NCBI RefSeq assembly: GCF_007752345.1
Contig: NZ_CP036299.1
Span: 3,187,501-3,251,500, forward strand
From: Planctopirus ephydatiae
GTDB lineage: Bacteria > Planctomycetota > Planctomycetia > Planctomycetales > Planctomycetaceae
Reading direction: 5' to 3'
Length of the DNA: 64,000 nt
A model generated the notes under the pieces. The model was given only the letters and a program-made list of their open reading frames with translations, was not told the origin of the DNA and searched no databases. Every line of letters begins with the position of its first letter. The first letter of the stretch is position 1. The translations under genes and the position numbers were made by a program. This document shows positions 1 through 9,025 of this stretch, piece after piece.

Positions 1-264
1 GCGTTCGCGGAATGGGATTTTGCTGGTTCGAACTTTCGTTATCTTGCAGCCGAATTACAGCGGACCACGAATCCGGAAATTGCTACGAGACAGGCCTTAA
101 AGCTCGAATATGACCTCCGGCTTTCCGCCTGGGCATTACCTGTCCTCAGAATCACAGATCATGCGGTCTGTTCCAGGAAACTCTCTCGCTTACCAGCGGA
201 ATTGAGTACGCCTTTTGATGGGATTGAACAGTGGCTGATGAATCTGGAGGAAGAATCCAGATGA
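1..264 (+). CDS. C-terminal fragment of an unrecognised protein
   Basis: An open frame enters from the left edge in frame 1 and stops at TGA 262-264, giving the last 87 residues of a protein that begins outside the window. The visible part is hydrophilic, starts AFAEWDFAGSNFRYLA and ends QWLMNLEEESR. I see no catalytic motif or membrane segment and do not recognise a family. Its stop overlaps the ATG of the next gene as ATGA (261-264), so the two are probably translationally coupled and may work together. Reality of the gene is well supported by the open frame and the coupling; the function is unknown. Confidence 0.7.
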   Translation, partial: AFAEWDFAGSNFRYLAAELQRTTNPEIATRQALKLEYDLRLSAWALPVLRITDHAVCSRKLSRLPAELSTPFDGIEQWLMNLEEESR

Positions 265-1889
265 ACCTGTTCAACGATCGGACCGCGATCATTGTTTCTA
301 GCTTTTGCCTGTGGTTATTGGCAAACGGTTTGAGCTTCACTCCGGAAGCAGGTCACAAAGTCATCGGGGCTGAAACAATCGGAGCAGAAGTGAACCCGGC
401 TGATTCCCAAAGCCTTGTGTCTTTGCCAACCGCTGAAACGCCAATCGCCTGGGAATTGTCGCGTTATCGAGTAGCGTGGGAATTTCGTCAAGACGATAGC
501 CAACCCGAAAACACGACCCAACATTCTCATAAAGCCGAGTTCGAACAACGGATTCTCAGTACCAGCACACGCATCAGTTCGGGCCTTTGGCAATCAACTC
601 TTCATCGCCAAAGGAATAGCCAACCCATTGCTGCTGCCGATGTCGAAATTGTTGTCCTTTGGAGAGTGGAGGGGGGTGGTTATTCGGCGATCGTCACGTT
701 GGCTCAACCTGCCTACAACCGCTTGGTGGAGTTCTCCATCTCCCGACAACCTGATCTTGATGCACTGGTGCAAGCGGTTGTTCGCTCCTGCCTGAAGCAA
801 TTTGCTCCCGAGTTACGACTCGCGACGGGTTCTTCCGGCCAATTGATGGCCACACATCGCGGCGAACTGTTGTTTCCAGAAGTGGCCACACGCTGGTCTC
901 CTCGAAACCTCCACCTGGCCATTCCCTGGATCTGCTATCTCGATGAACAGGGCAAGACCATCCGCCAGGAACCTGTCGAGTGGACAGTTCTCGAATTACC
1001 ATCCGCTGGTGCGCCGATCCTGCATTCTGGAAGCCGAATCAATCTGGCTGGACGTGGACGTTCGCAGATTGAACTCAAGGGATTACTGATACCACCCAAT
1101 GACCAGCCAACAAAACTTTCCATACTCACTCTGGGGAGTCGGCAACCTCAACCGGGCCTCGACATCTTCGTTTCTCACGAGCAATTGGCAGCAGCAACTC
1201 GCGTGCAGTTGATCCAGAGTTTACGGCCCTCCAATCAACAAAAAACTCCCACCACGACAGAAAACACCACCGAAGCAGCTGATTCGAAAAGTTCAGCATC
1301 ATCGCAGCCACCCCGGCCAATCCTTGTCACCACGAACCTGCGCGGTGAGGTGCTCATCACTTCTCAATCAGAGAGGGATAAATCTCGCCTATTGTGGCTG
1401 AATGTGTACAGTGGCGATCAACTTCTGGCTCGCGTGCCGATGATTGCCGGAGCGGAAAGACACGTGCAATTGTTACTTCCGGATGACGGACCGCGACGTG
1501 AAGCGGAAGCACAACTCCAAAGTCTTGCCGATGAAATCACCCTCATTGTTGCCAGGAGAACTTCACTTCTGGCGCGCTTAAGAAATGCCTCCCGGCAAAG
1601 AAACTGGCAACTGGTGAGTAACCTACGAAGGCAGATTGGCCAACTCCCCACCGATCAGAATGTCGAAACCTTGATCTCTGCGATTCAATCGACCAGTTCA
1701 GAAGCCGCCAAAAAAATCTCCAGCCGATCCGCAGCCGAACGTATCCGCAGACAATCTTCAGCCTTGCTTAAACTCGCACAGCAGCACCTGGGAACGGAAG
1801 CACTCAAAGTTCTCGATGAAGAAATCGCTCAATTGCGGGCACTGGACGACGCTGCTCCTCAAACTACTCCCAAAGTCGATGCTCCCTGA
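261..1889 (+). CDS. Secreted or membrane-anchored protein of unknown function
   Basis: This 542-residue protein is read from ATG 261. That start has a GGAGG ribosome site at 246-250 and overlaps the upstream stop as ATGA; a GTG at 231 in the same frame is less likely. Residues about 8-26 are hydrophobic and look like a signal peptide or anchor, so most of the chain should be outside the cytoplasm. The middle is beta-rich. The last 130 residues are rich in Ala, Arg, Gln and Glu and probably helical or coiled coil. A Thr/Ser/Pro-rich linker lies near residue 340. I recognise no family or catalytic signature. aroC follows after 80 bases and may be co-transcribed. It could be a lineage-specific planctomycete protein. 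Confidence 0.75.
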   Translation: MNLFNDRTAIIVSSFCLWLLANGLSFTPEAGHKVIGAETIGAEVNPADSQSLVSLPTAETPIAWELSRYRVAWEFRQDDSQPENTTQHSHKAEFEQRILSTSTRISSGLWQSTLHRQRNSQPIAAADVEIVVLWRVEGGGYSAIVTLAQPAYNRLVEFSISRQPDLDALVQAVVRSCLKQFAPELRLATGSSGQLMATHRGELLFPEVATRWSPRNLHLAIPWICYLDEQGKTIRQEPVEWTVLELPSAGAPILHSGSRINLAGRGRSQIELKGLLIPPNDQPTKLSILTLGSRQPQPGLDIFVSHEQLAAATRVQLIQSLRPSNQQKTPTTTENTTEAADSKSSASSQPPRPILVTTNLRGEVLITSQSERDKSRLLWLNVYSGDQLLARVPMIAGAERHVQLLLPDDGPRREAEAQLQSLADEITLIVARRTSLLARLRNASRQRNWQLVSNLRRQIGQLPTDQNVETLISAIQSTSSEAAKKISSRSAAERIRRQSSALLKLAQQHLGTEALKVLDEEIAQLRALDDAAPQTTPKVDAP

Positions 1890-1969
1890 ATCCTCCGAAA
1901 GACATCACCACCGAACAGCATGACGACTGGCTGTTCTCGATCATCCAATCAGTGTAAAATCCGTTGATT

Positions 1970-3124
1970 ATGGCAGGAAACAGTTTTGGGCAAGCATTTC
2001 GCATCACGACCGCTGGCGAGAGCCACGGGCCAGGGAACGTTGTCATTGTCGATGGCGTTCCCGCGGGAATTCCACTGACGGTCGATGATCTCCTGATCGA
2101 TCTCAATCGCCGTCGCCCTGGGCAGAGCCACATCACCACACAGCGAGATGAAGCTGACTTGCCCGAGATTCTCGCGGGTGTCTTTGAAGGACAGACGACA
2201 GGCACCAGCATTGCCATCCTCATTCGCAACACGGATCAGCGAAGCAAGGATTACGGCAACATTCAGGATGTCTACCGTCCCGGTCATGCCGATTTCACCC
2301 TGGATGCCAAGTATGGATTTCGAGACTACCGGGGCGGTGGAAGGTCAAGTGCCCGCGAAACCACAGCGCGCGTCGCAGCAGGGGCTATTGCCAAAAAGCT
2401 CCTCGCCCACGCATTGGGAGCCCAGGTGATTGGCTATGTCCATCAGGTGGGATCGATTGTCGCTGAAGTGCCTCATCCAGAATCAGTCACACTGCAGCAG
2501 GTTGAGTATCTGGCTGATGGAACGCCGAACATTATCCGTTGCCCTGATGAAGCCACTGGCAGCCGGATGATTGCACTCATTGAAGAAGTGCGTAAGCAAC
2601 AGGATTCAATTGGCGGTGCGGCCACAATTGTGGCTACTGGAATCCCTGCAGGACTGGGGGAACCTGTCTTCGATAAGCTGAAAGCCGATCTCGCAAAAGC
2701 TCTCTTCAGTCTCCCTGCGGTTCTGGGTGTGGAGTACGGCATTGGATTCGGCTGTGCCACCATGCGCGGGAGTGCCAACAACGATTACTTTGTCCCCAAA
2801 GATTCATTTGACGCTTCGACTTCCGCGATTCCTGCGATTGATAACATCACCACACAAACGAATCGTCATGGCGGGATGCTGGGGGGCATTTCGAGTGGTC
2901 AGGCCATCATTCTGCGTGCTGCTGTCAAGCCCACCAGCAGCCTGCCACTAGAGCAGCCCACCGTAACGCGGGCCGGTGAGGCCACGACAATACGCACCAA
3001 AGGGCGGCATGATCCTTGCCTTCTGCCGAGATTCATCCCCATGGCTGAAGCGATGGTCGCGATTGTGCTGGCCGATCATTGGCTCAGGTGGTGCGGGCAG
3101 AAAAACTGGAAGTCTGCCACTTAG
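1970..3124 (+). CDS. aroC: Chorismate synthase
   Basis: AroC catalyses the last shikimate-pathway step, converting 5-enolpyruvylshikimate-3-phosphate to chorismate with reduced FMN as cofactor, in the cytoplasm. The 384-residue length is normal. Family signatures are clear: FGQAFRITTAGESHGPGN at the N-terminus with the conserved His near residue 19, NRRRPGQSHITTQRDEAD, RPGHADFT, the Gly/Arg-rich YRGGGRSSARETTARVA segment, and GGMLGGISSGQ near residue 300. ATG 1970 is chosen because it puts MAGNSFGQ at the start, as in homologues; an in-frame TTG at 1964 exists but adds nothing. The YjbQ-like gene follows after 31 bases, so the two are probably co-transcribed. Confidence 0.97.
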   Translation: MAGNSFGQAFRITTAGESHGPGNVVIVDGVPAGIPLTVDDLLIDLNRRRPGQSHITTQRDEADLPEILAGVFEGQTTGTSIAILIRNTDQRSKDYGNIQDVYRPGHADFTLDAKYGFRDYRGGGRSSARETTARVAAGAIAKKLLAHALGAQVIGYVHQVGSIVAEVPHPESVTLQQVEYLADGTPNIIRCPDEATGSRMIALIEEVRKQQDSIGGAATIVATGIPAGLGEPVFDKLKADLAKALFSLPAVLGVEYGIGFGCATMRGSANNDYFVPKDSFDASTSAIPAIDNITTQTNRHGGMLGGISSGQAIILRAAVKPTSSLPLEQPTVTRAGEATTIRTKGRHDPCLLPRFIPMAEAMVAIVLADHWLRWCGQKNWKSAT

Positions 3125-3155
3125 ATCTGCCTTACGGAAGCAGGTAACAGTGCCC

Positions 3156-3578
3156 ATGAATATCCGCCATGCGTTCATTCAACTCGCCGCCAGACCTCGC
3201 GGCTGCCACCTCGTGACCGATGAAGTCGTCTCTCAACTCGAGGCCTTGCCAAGTTCTGGCGACGGGCTCTTGTTTGTGTTCATCATGCATACTTCGGCCT
3301 CTCTCACCATCAATGAGAATGCTGATCGAGACGTCCGTACTGACTTCGAAATGTCACTTAACCGATTGGTACCCGAGAACTGGCCTTACGTTCATACGCT
3401 GGAAGGAGCAGACGATATGCCTGCCCATGTCAAAGCCTCTCTGATGGGTTCCAGCGTGACAATTCCAGTCGTTCGCGGCCGATTGGCACTCGGAACCTGG
3501 CAAGGCATTTATCTCTGTGAACATCGCGACCACGGTGGTTCTCGACGCTTGTCGCTGACGCTGATGACTTCGCAATGA
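3156..3578 (+). CDS. yjbQ: YjbQ/UPF0047 family protein (secondary thiamine-phosphate synthase type)
   Basis: A 140-residue single-domain protein of the YjbQ (UPF0047) family. Some members have weak thiamine-phosphate synthase activity, but the main physiological role is unsettled. Family hallmarks are HTSASLTINENADRDVRTDFE near residues 48-68, EGADDMPAHVKASLMGSS near residues 85-103, and the C-terminal GTWQGIYLCEHRDHGGSRR. The conserved His and Asp/Glu residues suggest a metal or phosphate site. ATG 3156 is chosen because it begins MNIRHAFIQLAARPRGCHLVTDEV, which matches the family start; the open frame runs 60 codons further upstream inside aroC. It lies between aroC (31-base gap) and a Dabb-domain gene (56-base gap) on the same strand. 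Confidence 0.9.
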   Translation: MNIRHAFIQLAARPRGCHLVTDEVVSQLEALPSSGDGLLFVFIMHTSASLTINENADRDVRTDFEMSLNRLVPENWPYVHTLEGADDMPAHVKASLMGSSVTIPVVRGRLALGTWQGIYLCEHRDHGGSRRLSLTLMTSQ

Positions 3579-3634
3579 TGGTACAACTATGACCAGACCC
3601 GGCAATTTCCTCATCCCGATAGAAAGAAGTTTCC

Positions 3635-4054
3635 ATGCACACAAAAGCTGTATCTGTTGCGACCTTCAAACTCTGGAGCCTCATTGTGACAGCCGCGATG
3701 ATGTCTGCCTGTCTGCCTCATTCCGCCCTCAGTAACGACGCTGCTCCACAGCTCTTAAGGCACGTTGTGCTGTTCCAGTACAAGGAAGGCACCACACCAG
3801 AGCAGATTGAAGAAGTCACCAAAGCGTTTGCTGGGCTCAAAGGAAAAATCAGCGAGATTGTCGATTTTGAATGTGGCACCGATGTCAGCGTTGAAGGCAA
3901 AGCCGGTGGCTTCACCCATGGATATGTGGTCACCTTCAAAAGCGAGAAAGATCGCGACACTTATCTGCCACATCCTGCCCATAAAGAGTTCGTCAAGCTT
4001 GTCGGGCCACGCCTGCAAAACGTGCTCGTCTTTGATTACTGGGTGAAGAAGTAA
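3635..4054 (+). CDS. Secreted Dabb (stress-responsive A/B barrel) domain protein
   Basis: The 139-residue product starts with a signal peptide (hydrophobic stretch around residues 13-27, likely cleavage after the Ala-rich region near residue 33). One Dabb domain follows, a ferredoxin-like dimeric alpha-beta barrel. Visible family features are LRHVVLFQYKEGTTPEQIEEV, a central glycine-rich turn, and the late motif DRDTYLPHPAHKEFVKLVGP. Dabb proteins vary in activity and many lack a known substrate. Secreted versions are frequent in planctomycetes. ATG 3635 has a purine-rich AGAAAGAAG about 5 bases upstream. A hairpin terminator follows, so this probably ends the aroC transcript. Confidence 0.88.
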   Translation: MHTKAVSVATFKLWSLIVTAAMMSACLPHSALSNDAAPQLLRHVVLFQYKEGTTPEQIEEVTKAFAGLKGKISEIVDFECGTDVSVEGKAGGFTHGYVVTFKSEKDRDTYLPHPAHKEFVKLVGPRLQNVLVFDYWVKK

Positions 4055-4074
4055 TCTGGCAGGTATCTGCCAGC

Positions 4075-4115
4075 TCGTGAGCCGGCTGCAAAAAACGGTC
4101 GGCTCACGAATTTTG
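4075..4115 (+). terminator. Rho-independent terminator, possibly bidirectional
   Basis: TCGTGAGCCG (4075-4084) pairs perfectly with CGGCTCACGA (4100-4109) around a 15-base loop containing an A-run, and ATTTTG follows. It lies between two convergent genes (stops at 4054 and 4138). A second, smaller hairpin (CTGGCAG / CTGCCAG, 4056-4073) lies just before it. Confidence 0.7.
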
Positions 4116-4137
4116 CCCCGTTGGCCATTTCAGCAAC

Positions 4138-6042
4138 TTAGAGAGATTCGAGATATCGAAGTAACTGCTGCAGCTCTTCGGGAGAAAGCTTCTCGCCAAC
4201 CACCTTTTCCGGGGCATGATACTTTTCGAGGGCGTCGCGCAGACTGCGGGAACGTCCATCGTGCAGAAATCGTCGTCTGAGATTCAGCCCCAGCAAACTC
4301 GGCGGATTGAATCGGAAGTCGCTGTCATTTCGACTTTTCAGCCCGATCTCAAACGTATCGTCATGCACCATTTGCGGCCCCTGATGGCAGTTATCACAGG
4401 CACCCTTCCCAAAGAAGATCGCCTTACCGGCATGCCAGTCGGGATCATCCTGTGGCTGTGACCGCTCCAGAGGATTTCCCTGCCACGACGCAGGACGGAG
4501 TGTTTCAAGGTAGGCTACAAGGGCTTTCTGCTGCTCTTGAGTCGATGACTTTTCACTTTGCATGGTTTCTTCGATGGAGCGCTTCATGGCGTTCTCCAGA
4601 TCTCGTTGCCAGCCATGCCATGTCCATGGGCCTGTTTCAGCCACGTGGTACAACGTGGGTGTCAGCTTGGCTGCTCCATAGCCCCGATCGTTCTGGGTAT
4701 CGAAGAGTTGTCCGGCGGTGTGGCCATCGGGATGGCACGAATGGCAACTGAACCACTGATGCAGGCTGTGCTTTGCGTCAAAGAAGATTTCTTCACCTTG
4801 CCGGGCTAAAGACTTCTCATGGGGATTGGTTCCGACAGCGATCGACTGCTCAATTTTTCCATGTTCGAGATCAACGATTTCCACGGCTTCTTTGAGACCA
4901 TTGGCGACCGCCATCCGACGATCATCAAGGAACTCGAAATCCAAAGGACGGCCTGCCAGCGAAATCCGGCGGTACCTCGTCTTGTCACCAATCAGTTCTG
5001 GACGCACAAAGTCGCCTGGGTCCCCAGGCATCCAGGGCAATTCTTTGCGTTTGACTAAAATGATCTCATGCGAGCCACTGGCAGTGATGGCGATCCATTC
5101 ACCATTTGGCGAGACGCGCGTCGCGTAAGCATCTCCCACACCTTTCTGGAACTCGTCGAGACCAAGTTGTTCCTGCTCGCCCAGTTCTCCTTGTGGAATC
5201 GGCATCCTCACCAGACGGTTATCAATCACCCAACCCCGTTCAATATTGCTGAAGTTGACCGGAAACCCTCGATTGATGGCACAACTGACGAGGAGTGAGC
5301 CTGTTTCAGGTTCAAACGCCATTGGGCCCAGATTGAAACCATCTGTGTAAACTTTGTGCTCACCGGCGACTTTGAGTGTGGCGAGATCGAAGACTGTCAC
5401 TCGGGCCGGCACCTGTGCAGCCACTGCGAGCCACTTTCGGTCGGGAGAGATAATAACTTGCTGTGGCAGACCACCGGCTGGCAAACGCTGCAACACCTCG
5501 AATGAATCCAGATCAACAACAGCGACATCATCGCCCCCCGAAACAGCCACATAAGCCAAAGGCGGACGAGCTTGACCGTCAATGGCCAGCCCACAAGGTT
5601 CCAACCCGACCGGGAGTTGACGAAGGAATTCAAGCTTTCCACCGACGACACCCAGCTCGACGACCTGGCCTTTCCCTCGCAGAGTCACATAGGCCTTTTG
5701 ATCGTTCAGCCACTGGATATCCCACGGGACTCCCACAAGAGAAATCTCGGACAGTTTCTGACCGATTGAGAAATCCACCAGGGCCACAGAGCCCCCCGTA
5801 TTTGCTACAAGTCCCAGTCTCTTGTCGGCAGACAAGGCCAGACTGCGGGGATTGCGATAGCCACCTTCGCGATCGGTGGTTGAATTTTTCGTCTCCGGAT
5901 GAGCCGCACCAGCAGATGTCAGGTTCTCCTCGGCGGCCTGTACAACCGAGTCGCAGAATGAAGAGGAGGTGCAGAACCAGAACGCCATCGTTAACAGCAA
6001 ACCAACAGCCACGCCTGCACTGCTATAAATCATCCATCGCAT
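4138..6042 (-). CDS. Secreted beta-propeller protein with di-heme cytochrome c domain
   Basis: Read from ATG 6042 this is a 634-residue exported protein. The start is chosen because MRWMIYSSAGVAVGLLLTMAF is a signal peptide and GAGGAAAG-like purines (complement of 6050-6060) lie upstream; the frame is open for 85 more codons but without a signal sequence. Residues about 70-400 form a YVTN/lactonase-like beta-propeller with repeated SPDRKWLAVAA- and SPNGEWIAITA-like blades. The C-terminal third has two CxxCH heme sites (residues 433-437 CHSCH and 549-553 CDNCH) and resembles the cytochrome c peroxidase/MauG-like fold. It probably takes part in periplasmic electron transfer or substrate oxidation; the substrate is unknown. 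Similar fusions are frequent in planctomycetes. Confidence 0.85.
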   Translation of the reverse strand: MRWMIYSSAGVAVGLLLTMAFWFCTSSSFCDSVVQAAEENLTSAGAAHPETKNSTTDREGGYRNPRSLALSADKRLGLVANTGGSVALVDFSIGQKLSEISLVGVPWDIQWLNDQKAYVTLRGKGQVVELGVVGGKLEFLRQLPVGLEPCGLAIDGQARPPLAYVAVSGGDDVAVVDLDSFEVLQRLPAGGLPQQVIISPDRKWLAVAAQVPARVTVFDLATLKVAGEHKVYTDGFNLGPMAFEPETGSLLVSCAINRGFPVNFSNIERGWVIDNRLVRMPIPQGELGEQEQLGLDEFQKGVGDAYATRVSPNGEWIAITASGSHEIILVKRKELPWMPGDPGDFVRPELIGDKTRYRRISLAGRPLDFEFLDDRRMAVANGLKEAVEIVDLEHGKIEQSIAVGTNPHEKSLARQGEEIFFDAKHSLHQWFSCHSCHPDGHTAGQLFDTQNDRGYGAAKLTPTLYHVAETGPWTWHGWQRDLENAMKRSIEETMQSEKSSTQEQQKALVAYLETLRPASWQGNPLERSQPQDDPDWHAGKAIFFGKGACDNCHQGPQMVHDDTFEIGLKSRNDSDFRFNPPSLLGLNLRRRFLHDGRSRSLRDALEKYHAPEKVVGEKLSPEELQQLLRYLESL

Positions 6043-6371
6043 GGAATACGCTTTCCTCAGAGTCAGGCTGTGTCGGGCCAGACAAACGCTGCCAGTTGAC
6101 ATGACATCGTCTACTAATAAATCAATATTATCATTACAACAGAATTTTAGATGGATCAATGTGATTGATGACCTGGTTTTCTGAAAAACCGGGATTTCAT
6201 CAGGATCGAGTACCCTCTCAGCCAAAACATGCGAAATCCAGTATTCAACGAAGAATAAGAAGTGCATATCGAAGCTAAGTGACAGGGTAGGAATCATGTC
6301 CCAAAGCTCGTCGGAATGAAGTAGGATCAGACCTTGGGGACGATTTCGATTTCAGGCTTTGGAGCAGCTTT
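6043..6371. other. Divergent intergenic region (329 bases)
   Basis: This should hold the promoters for the leftward propeller/cytochrome gene and the rightward membrane protein. The stretch 6106-6140 is AT-rich. A hairpin with a 9-pair stem and a CTGA loop lies at 6172-6193 (CCTGGTTTT / AAAACCGGG, one T-G pair). A TTGACA occurs at about 6103, but I see no convincing -10 partner. No gene is supported here. Confidence 0.4.
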
Positions 6372-7571
6372 GTGACAACTTCTTCTGCCAACCCAACTCG
6401 ATTGGTCTCAATTGATGCCTATCGAGGTCTGGTGATGATTCTGCTGGCCTTCAATGGGTTTGGCATTCTGGAGGCCAGTCGAAATTTTCCCGCGTCCGAA
6501 GGCTGGCAGACGGCGGGCTGGATGTTTGAGCATGTCGCCTGGCGAGGCTGCTCCCTCTGGGACATGATTCAACCTTCGTTTATGTTTCTAGTCGGTGTTT
6601 CGATCCCCTGGTCATTGGCTGCTCAGAAAGCGAAAAACATCTCGATAGGGCAGGGCTGGGTGCGTGCCATCTGCCGATCGTTCCTGCTGGTCGTGTTGGG
6701 CATTTTCCTGATCTCGAACAATAAGCCCTCGACTGATTTTTCGTTTGTGAATGTTCTGACCCAGATTGGCCTGGGATATCTCGTGGTCTATGCTGTCGCC
6801 CAGTCGTCTCGACCTCTGGCTCCTTTCGTGTCGGCAGCGATCCTCGCGGCCTACTGGCTGCTTTTTGCACTGTGGCCTGTTGCAAGTCTGGGACCTATTG
6901 GAAGTCAGGAGTTAGCAGCACAACTCAACCTCCCCATTGATCGTCAGCAACTGGCAGGTTTTGGTGCCCACTGGAATCAGCATTTGAATCCTGCGGCCAG
7001 CTTCGATCGCTGGTTTCTCAATCTTTTCCCGCGAGAAACGCCCTTCGTGTTCAATCGTGGCGGATACCAGACACTTAACTTTATTCCCTCCATCGCGACC
7101 ATGTTGCTCGGCCTGGCGGCTGGTCAGACCATTCGTGAAGTCCCTGGTGCTTTCCCAGCAGCCATTCGACTGGTTCTCGGTGGAGTCGTGATTGCCTTAC
7201 TTGGCTGGCTGCTGGATATCACGGGTGTCTGCCCACTCGTTAAACGCATCTGGACACCTTCATGGACACTCTGGAGCGGCGGGTTATGCCTGTCGACTCT
7301 TGGGCTCTTTCACTTTCTGACAGAAGCCCTACAGAAGCAGATTCTCGCCTGGCCACTCACCATCGCCGGGATGAACTCAATCGTGCTCTACGTCTGCTAC
7401 ATGTTGCTCCGACCATGGACGGCAGCCTCGTGGGAACGCCATTTCGGGCCAAACATTTTCCTGATGGCTGGCCCGGCTCTTGCTCCCATTTTACAAGCCT
7501 GTTTCGTGGGCTTTTCGTTCTGGCTGTTTGTATGGTGGTTGCAAAGACAAAAAGTCTTTATTCGTCTCTGA
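6372..7571 (+). CDS. Polytopic membrane acyltransferase-like protein (HGSNAT/DUF5009 type)
   Basis: A 399-residue inner-membrane protein with about ten hydrophobic helices. The N-terminal RLVSIDAYRGLVMILL, followed by WRGCSLWDMIQPSFMFLVGVS, is typical of the heparan-alpha-glucosaminide N-acetyltransferase-like / DUF5009 family. In that family the conserved Asp-x-x-Arg-Gly lies at the end of the first helix. Human HGSNAT moves acetyl groups across the membrane to glucosamine; bacterial members are thought to acylate cell-surface sugars, but substrates are mostly unknown. The GTG start at 6372 has GGAG at 6361-6364 with a 7-base spacer. It may modify exopolysaccharide or lipopolysaccharide, which is inference only. 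Confidence 0.85.
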   Translation: MTTSSANPTRLVSIDAYRGLVMILLAFNGFGILEASRNFPASEGWQTAGWMFEHVAWRGCSLWDMIQPSFMFLVGVSIPWSLAAQKAKNISIGQGWVRAICRSFLLVVLGIFLISNNKPSTDFSFVNVLTQIGLGYLVVYAVAQSSRPLAPFVSAAILAAYWLLFALWPVASLGPIGSQELAAQLNLPIDRQQLAGFGAHWNQHLNPAASFDRWFLNLFPRETPFVFNRGGYQTLNFIPSIATMLLGLAAGQTIREVPGAFPAAIRLVLGGVVIALLGWLLDITGVCPLVKRIWTPSWTLWSGGLCLSTLGLFHFLTEALQKQILAWPLTIAGMNSIVLYVCYMLLRPWTAASWERHFGPNIFLMAGPALAPILQACFVGFSFWLFVWWLQRQKVFIRL

Positions 7572-7652
7572 AATTGCTGATGTTTCAAGTAAACTCAGGC
7601 TCTGCTGAGTCGTTCGGTTCCCTCTTCCAATAACTCAGCCTCAGTTTCTCGG

Positions 7653-7730
7653 CCCACATACAAACCACCAACAAACCACCAACCAACCTCCAACCATCAA
7701 CCATCAACCATCAACCATCAACCATCAAAA
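7653..7730 (+). repeat. G-free CA-rich leader with (CAACCAT)5 tandem repeat
   Basis: For 78 consecutive bases the + strand has no G. Within it five exact copies of CAACCAT run from 7691 to 7725, preceded by degenerate ACCACCAACAA units. It ends 11 bases before the GTG of the DUF1080 gene, so it is probably part of that gene's 5' leader. As RNA it would be nearly unstructured. Confidence 0.85.
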
Positions 7731-7741
7731 GAGTAAACAAC

Positions 7742-8992
7742 GTGACACCAAGGATGCATAACACTTCGCGAATGACTCTCCTCTCTCGACTGACATTGGC
7801 ACTTCTCGTTTCCAGTTTTGCCTTTGTTCAGCTTTCATTCGGTCACATACTGCACGCAGAAGAGCCCGCGAAAAAGCCGGCTGCCATACTGCTTTTCGAT
7901 GGTCAAACTCTTAATGGCTGGAAGAAAGTCGGGGGAGACGCCACTTATTCGATTGAGGATGGTGAGATCGTGGGTCGCGTGGGCCCAGGGCCCAACACTT
8001 TCTTGCGAACGCTGGCGACCTATGGCGATTTCGAACTGAAGTACGATGTAAAACTTGATACTCCGGGCAATAGCGGAGTTCAGTTTCGCAGCCACCAGAA
8101 GGATGGTACGGGCCGGACCTTCGGCTACCAGTGCGAAATTGATCCCTCACCTCGCCAGTGGACGGGTGGCATATATGATGAATCCCGTCGCGGGTGGATC
8201 TATCCTCTCGACAAGGACGAGCAGGCCCGCAAGGCCTTTAAAATTGATGACTGGAACACGTTTGTCATTACAACCAAAGGGCCGCACATCACCACCAGTG
8301 TGAATGGAGTGCGCTGTGCCGATCTGATCGATACAGCCGATCTGGAAGGGTTTATCGCACTCCAGGTTCACTCAGGAAAAGCAGGGCAGATTCGCTGGCG
8401 GAACATTCAGTTAACACCACTGGGACAATCGGCGTGGAAGCCACTGTGGAATCAGAAGGATCTGGCTGGCTTTCGTGCGATTGGCGGTGGCGAATGGAAA
8501 GTCGCTGATGGTGAACTCGTCGGCACATCCAGCAAGGAGGAGTCTCGTCATGGTTTGTTGATTACGGAAGATGCCTTCCGGGATTTTGCAGTGCGTGTCG
8601 AGTTCAAAGCCGTCACTGGAAACAGTGGACTTTACTTCCGCTGTGTTGAGGCAGATCCTTACGGTGTCGCAGGCTTTCAGGCCGAGATCGATCCCACGAA
8701 AGATGTGGGCGGATTGTACGAAACCAATGGCAGAGCCTGGATTTTCCAGCCGAGTGCCGAACAGTTAAAGAAAGCCTTCAAGCCTGGCGAGTGGAATGAA
8801 ATGACTGTGGTTGCTCTGGGTGAGCGAATTGTCATTCACCTCAATGGGATCAAGACCGTCGATTTTATCGACAAAGGGGGTAGGGCCGCGGGGAAAATCG
8901 CTCTGCAACTCCACGGCGGCGATGATATGGATGTTCGCTTCCGCAAGGTAGAAATCATGCGGTTAGACGACATTGCCTGTTGCACGGAATAA
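7742..8992 (+). CDS. Secreted tandem DUF1080 (3-keto-disaccharide hydrolase-like) protein
   Basis: A 416-residue exported protein with a signal peptide at about residues 10-38. Two copies of the DUF1080 / LamG-like jelly-roll domain follow, at about residues 45-215 and 230-405. The duplication is visible from matching landmarks: FELKYDVKLDTPGNSGVQFR versus FAVRVEFKAVTGNSGLYFR, and DDWNTFVITTKGPHITTSVNG versus GEWNEMTVVALGERIVIHLNG. Members of this family, abundant in planctomycetes, bind or hydrolyse glycans, and some cleave 3-keto-glycosides. The start is GTG 7742 or ATG 7754. A weak AGAG is the only ribosome-site candidate, and the leader is the G-free repeat tract described separately. The convergent mnmE ends 33 bases after its stop. 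Confidence 0.88.
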   Translation: MTPRMHNTSRMTLLSRLTLALLVSSFAFVQLSFGHILHAEEPAKKPAAILLFDGQTLNGWKKVGGDATYSIEDGEIVGRVGPGPNTFLRTLATYGDFELKYDVKLDTPGNSGVQFRSHQKDGTGRTFGYQCEIDPSPRQWTGGIYDESRRGWIYPLDKDEQARKAFKIDDWNTFVITTKGPHITTSVNGVRCADLIDTADLEGFIALQVHSGKAGQIRWRNIQLTPLGQSAWKPLWNQKDLAGFRAIGGGEWKVADGELVGTSSKEESRHGLLITEDAFRDFAVRVEFKAVTGNSGLYFRCVEADPYGVAGFQAEIDPTKDVGGLYETNGRAWIFQPSAEQLKKAFKPGEWNEMTVVALGERIVIHLNGIKTVDFIDKGGRAAGKIALQLHGGDDMDVRFRKVEIMRLDDIACCTE

Positions 8993-9025
8993 CCTCTACT
9001 CGCCTGCTGATCTGTGACTTCGCGA

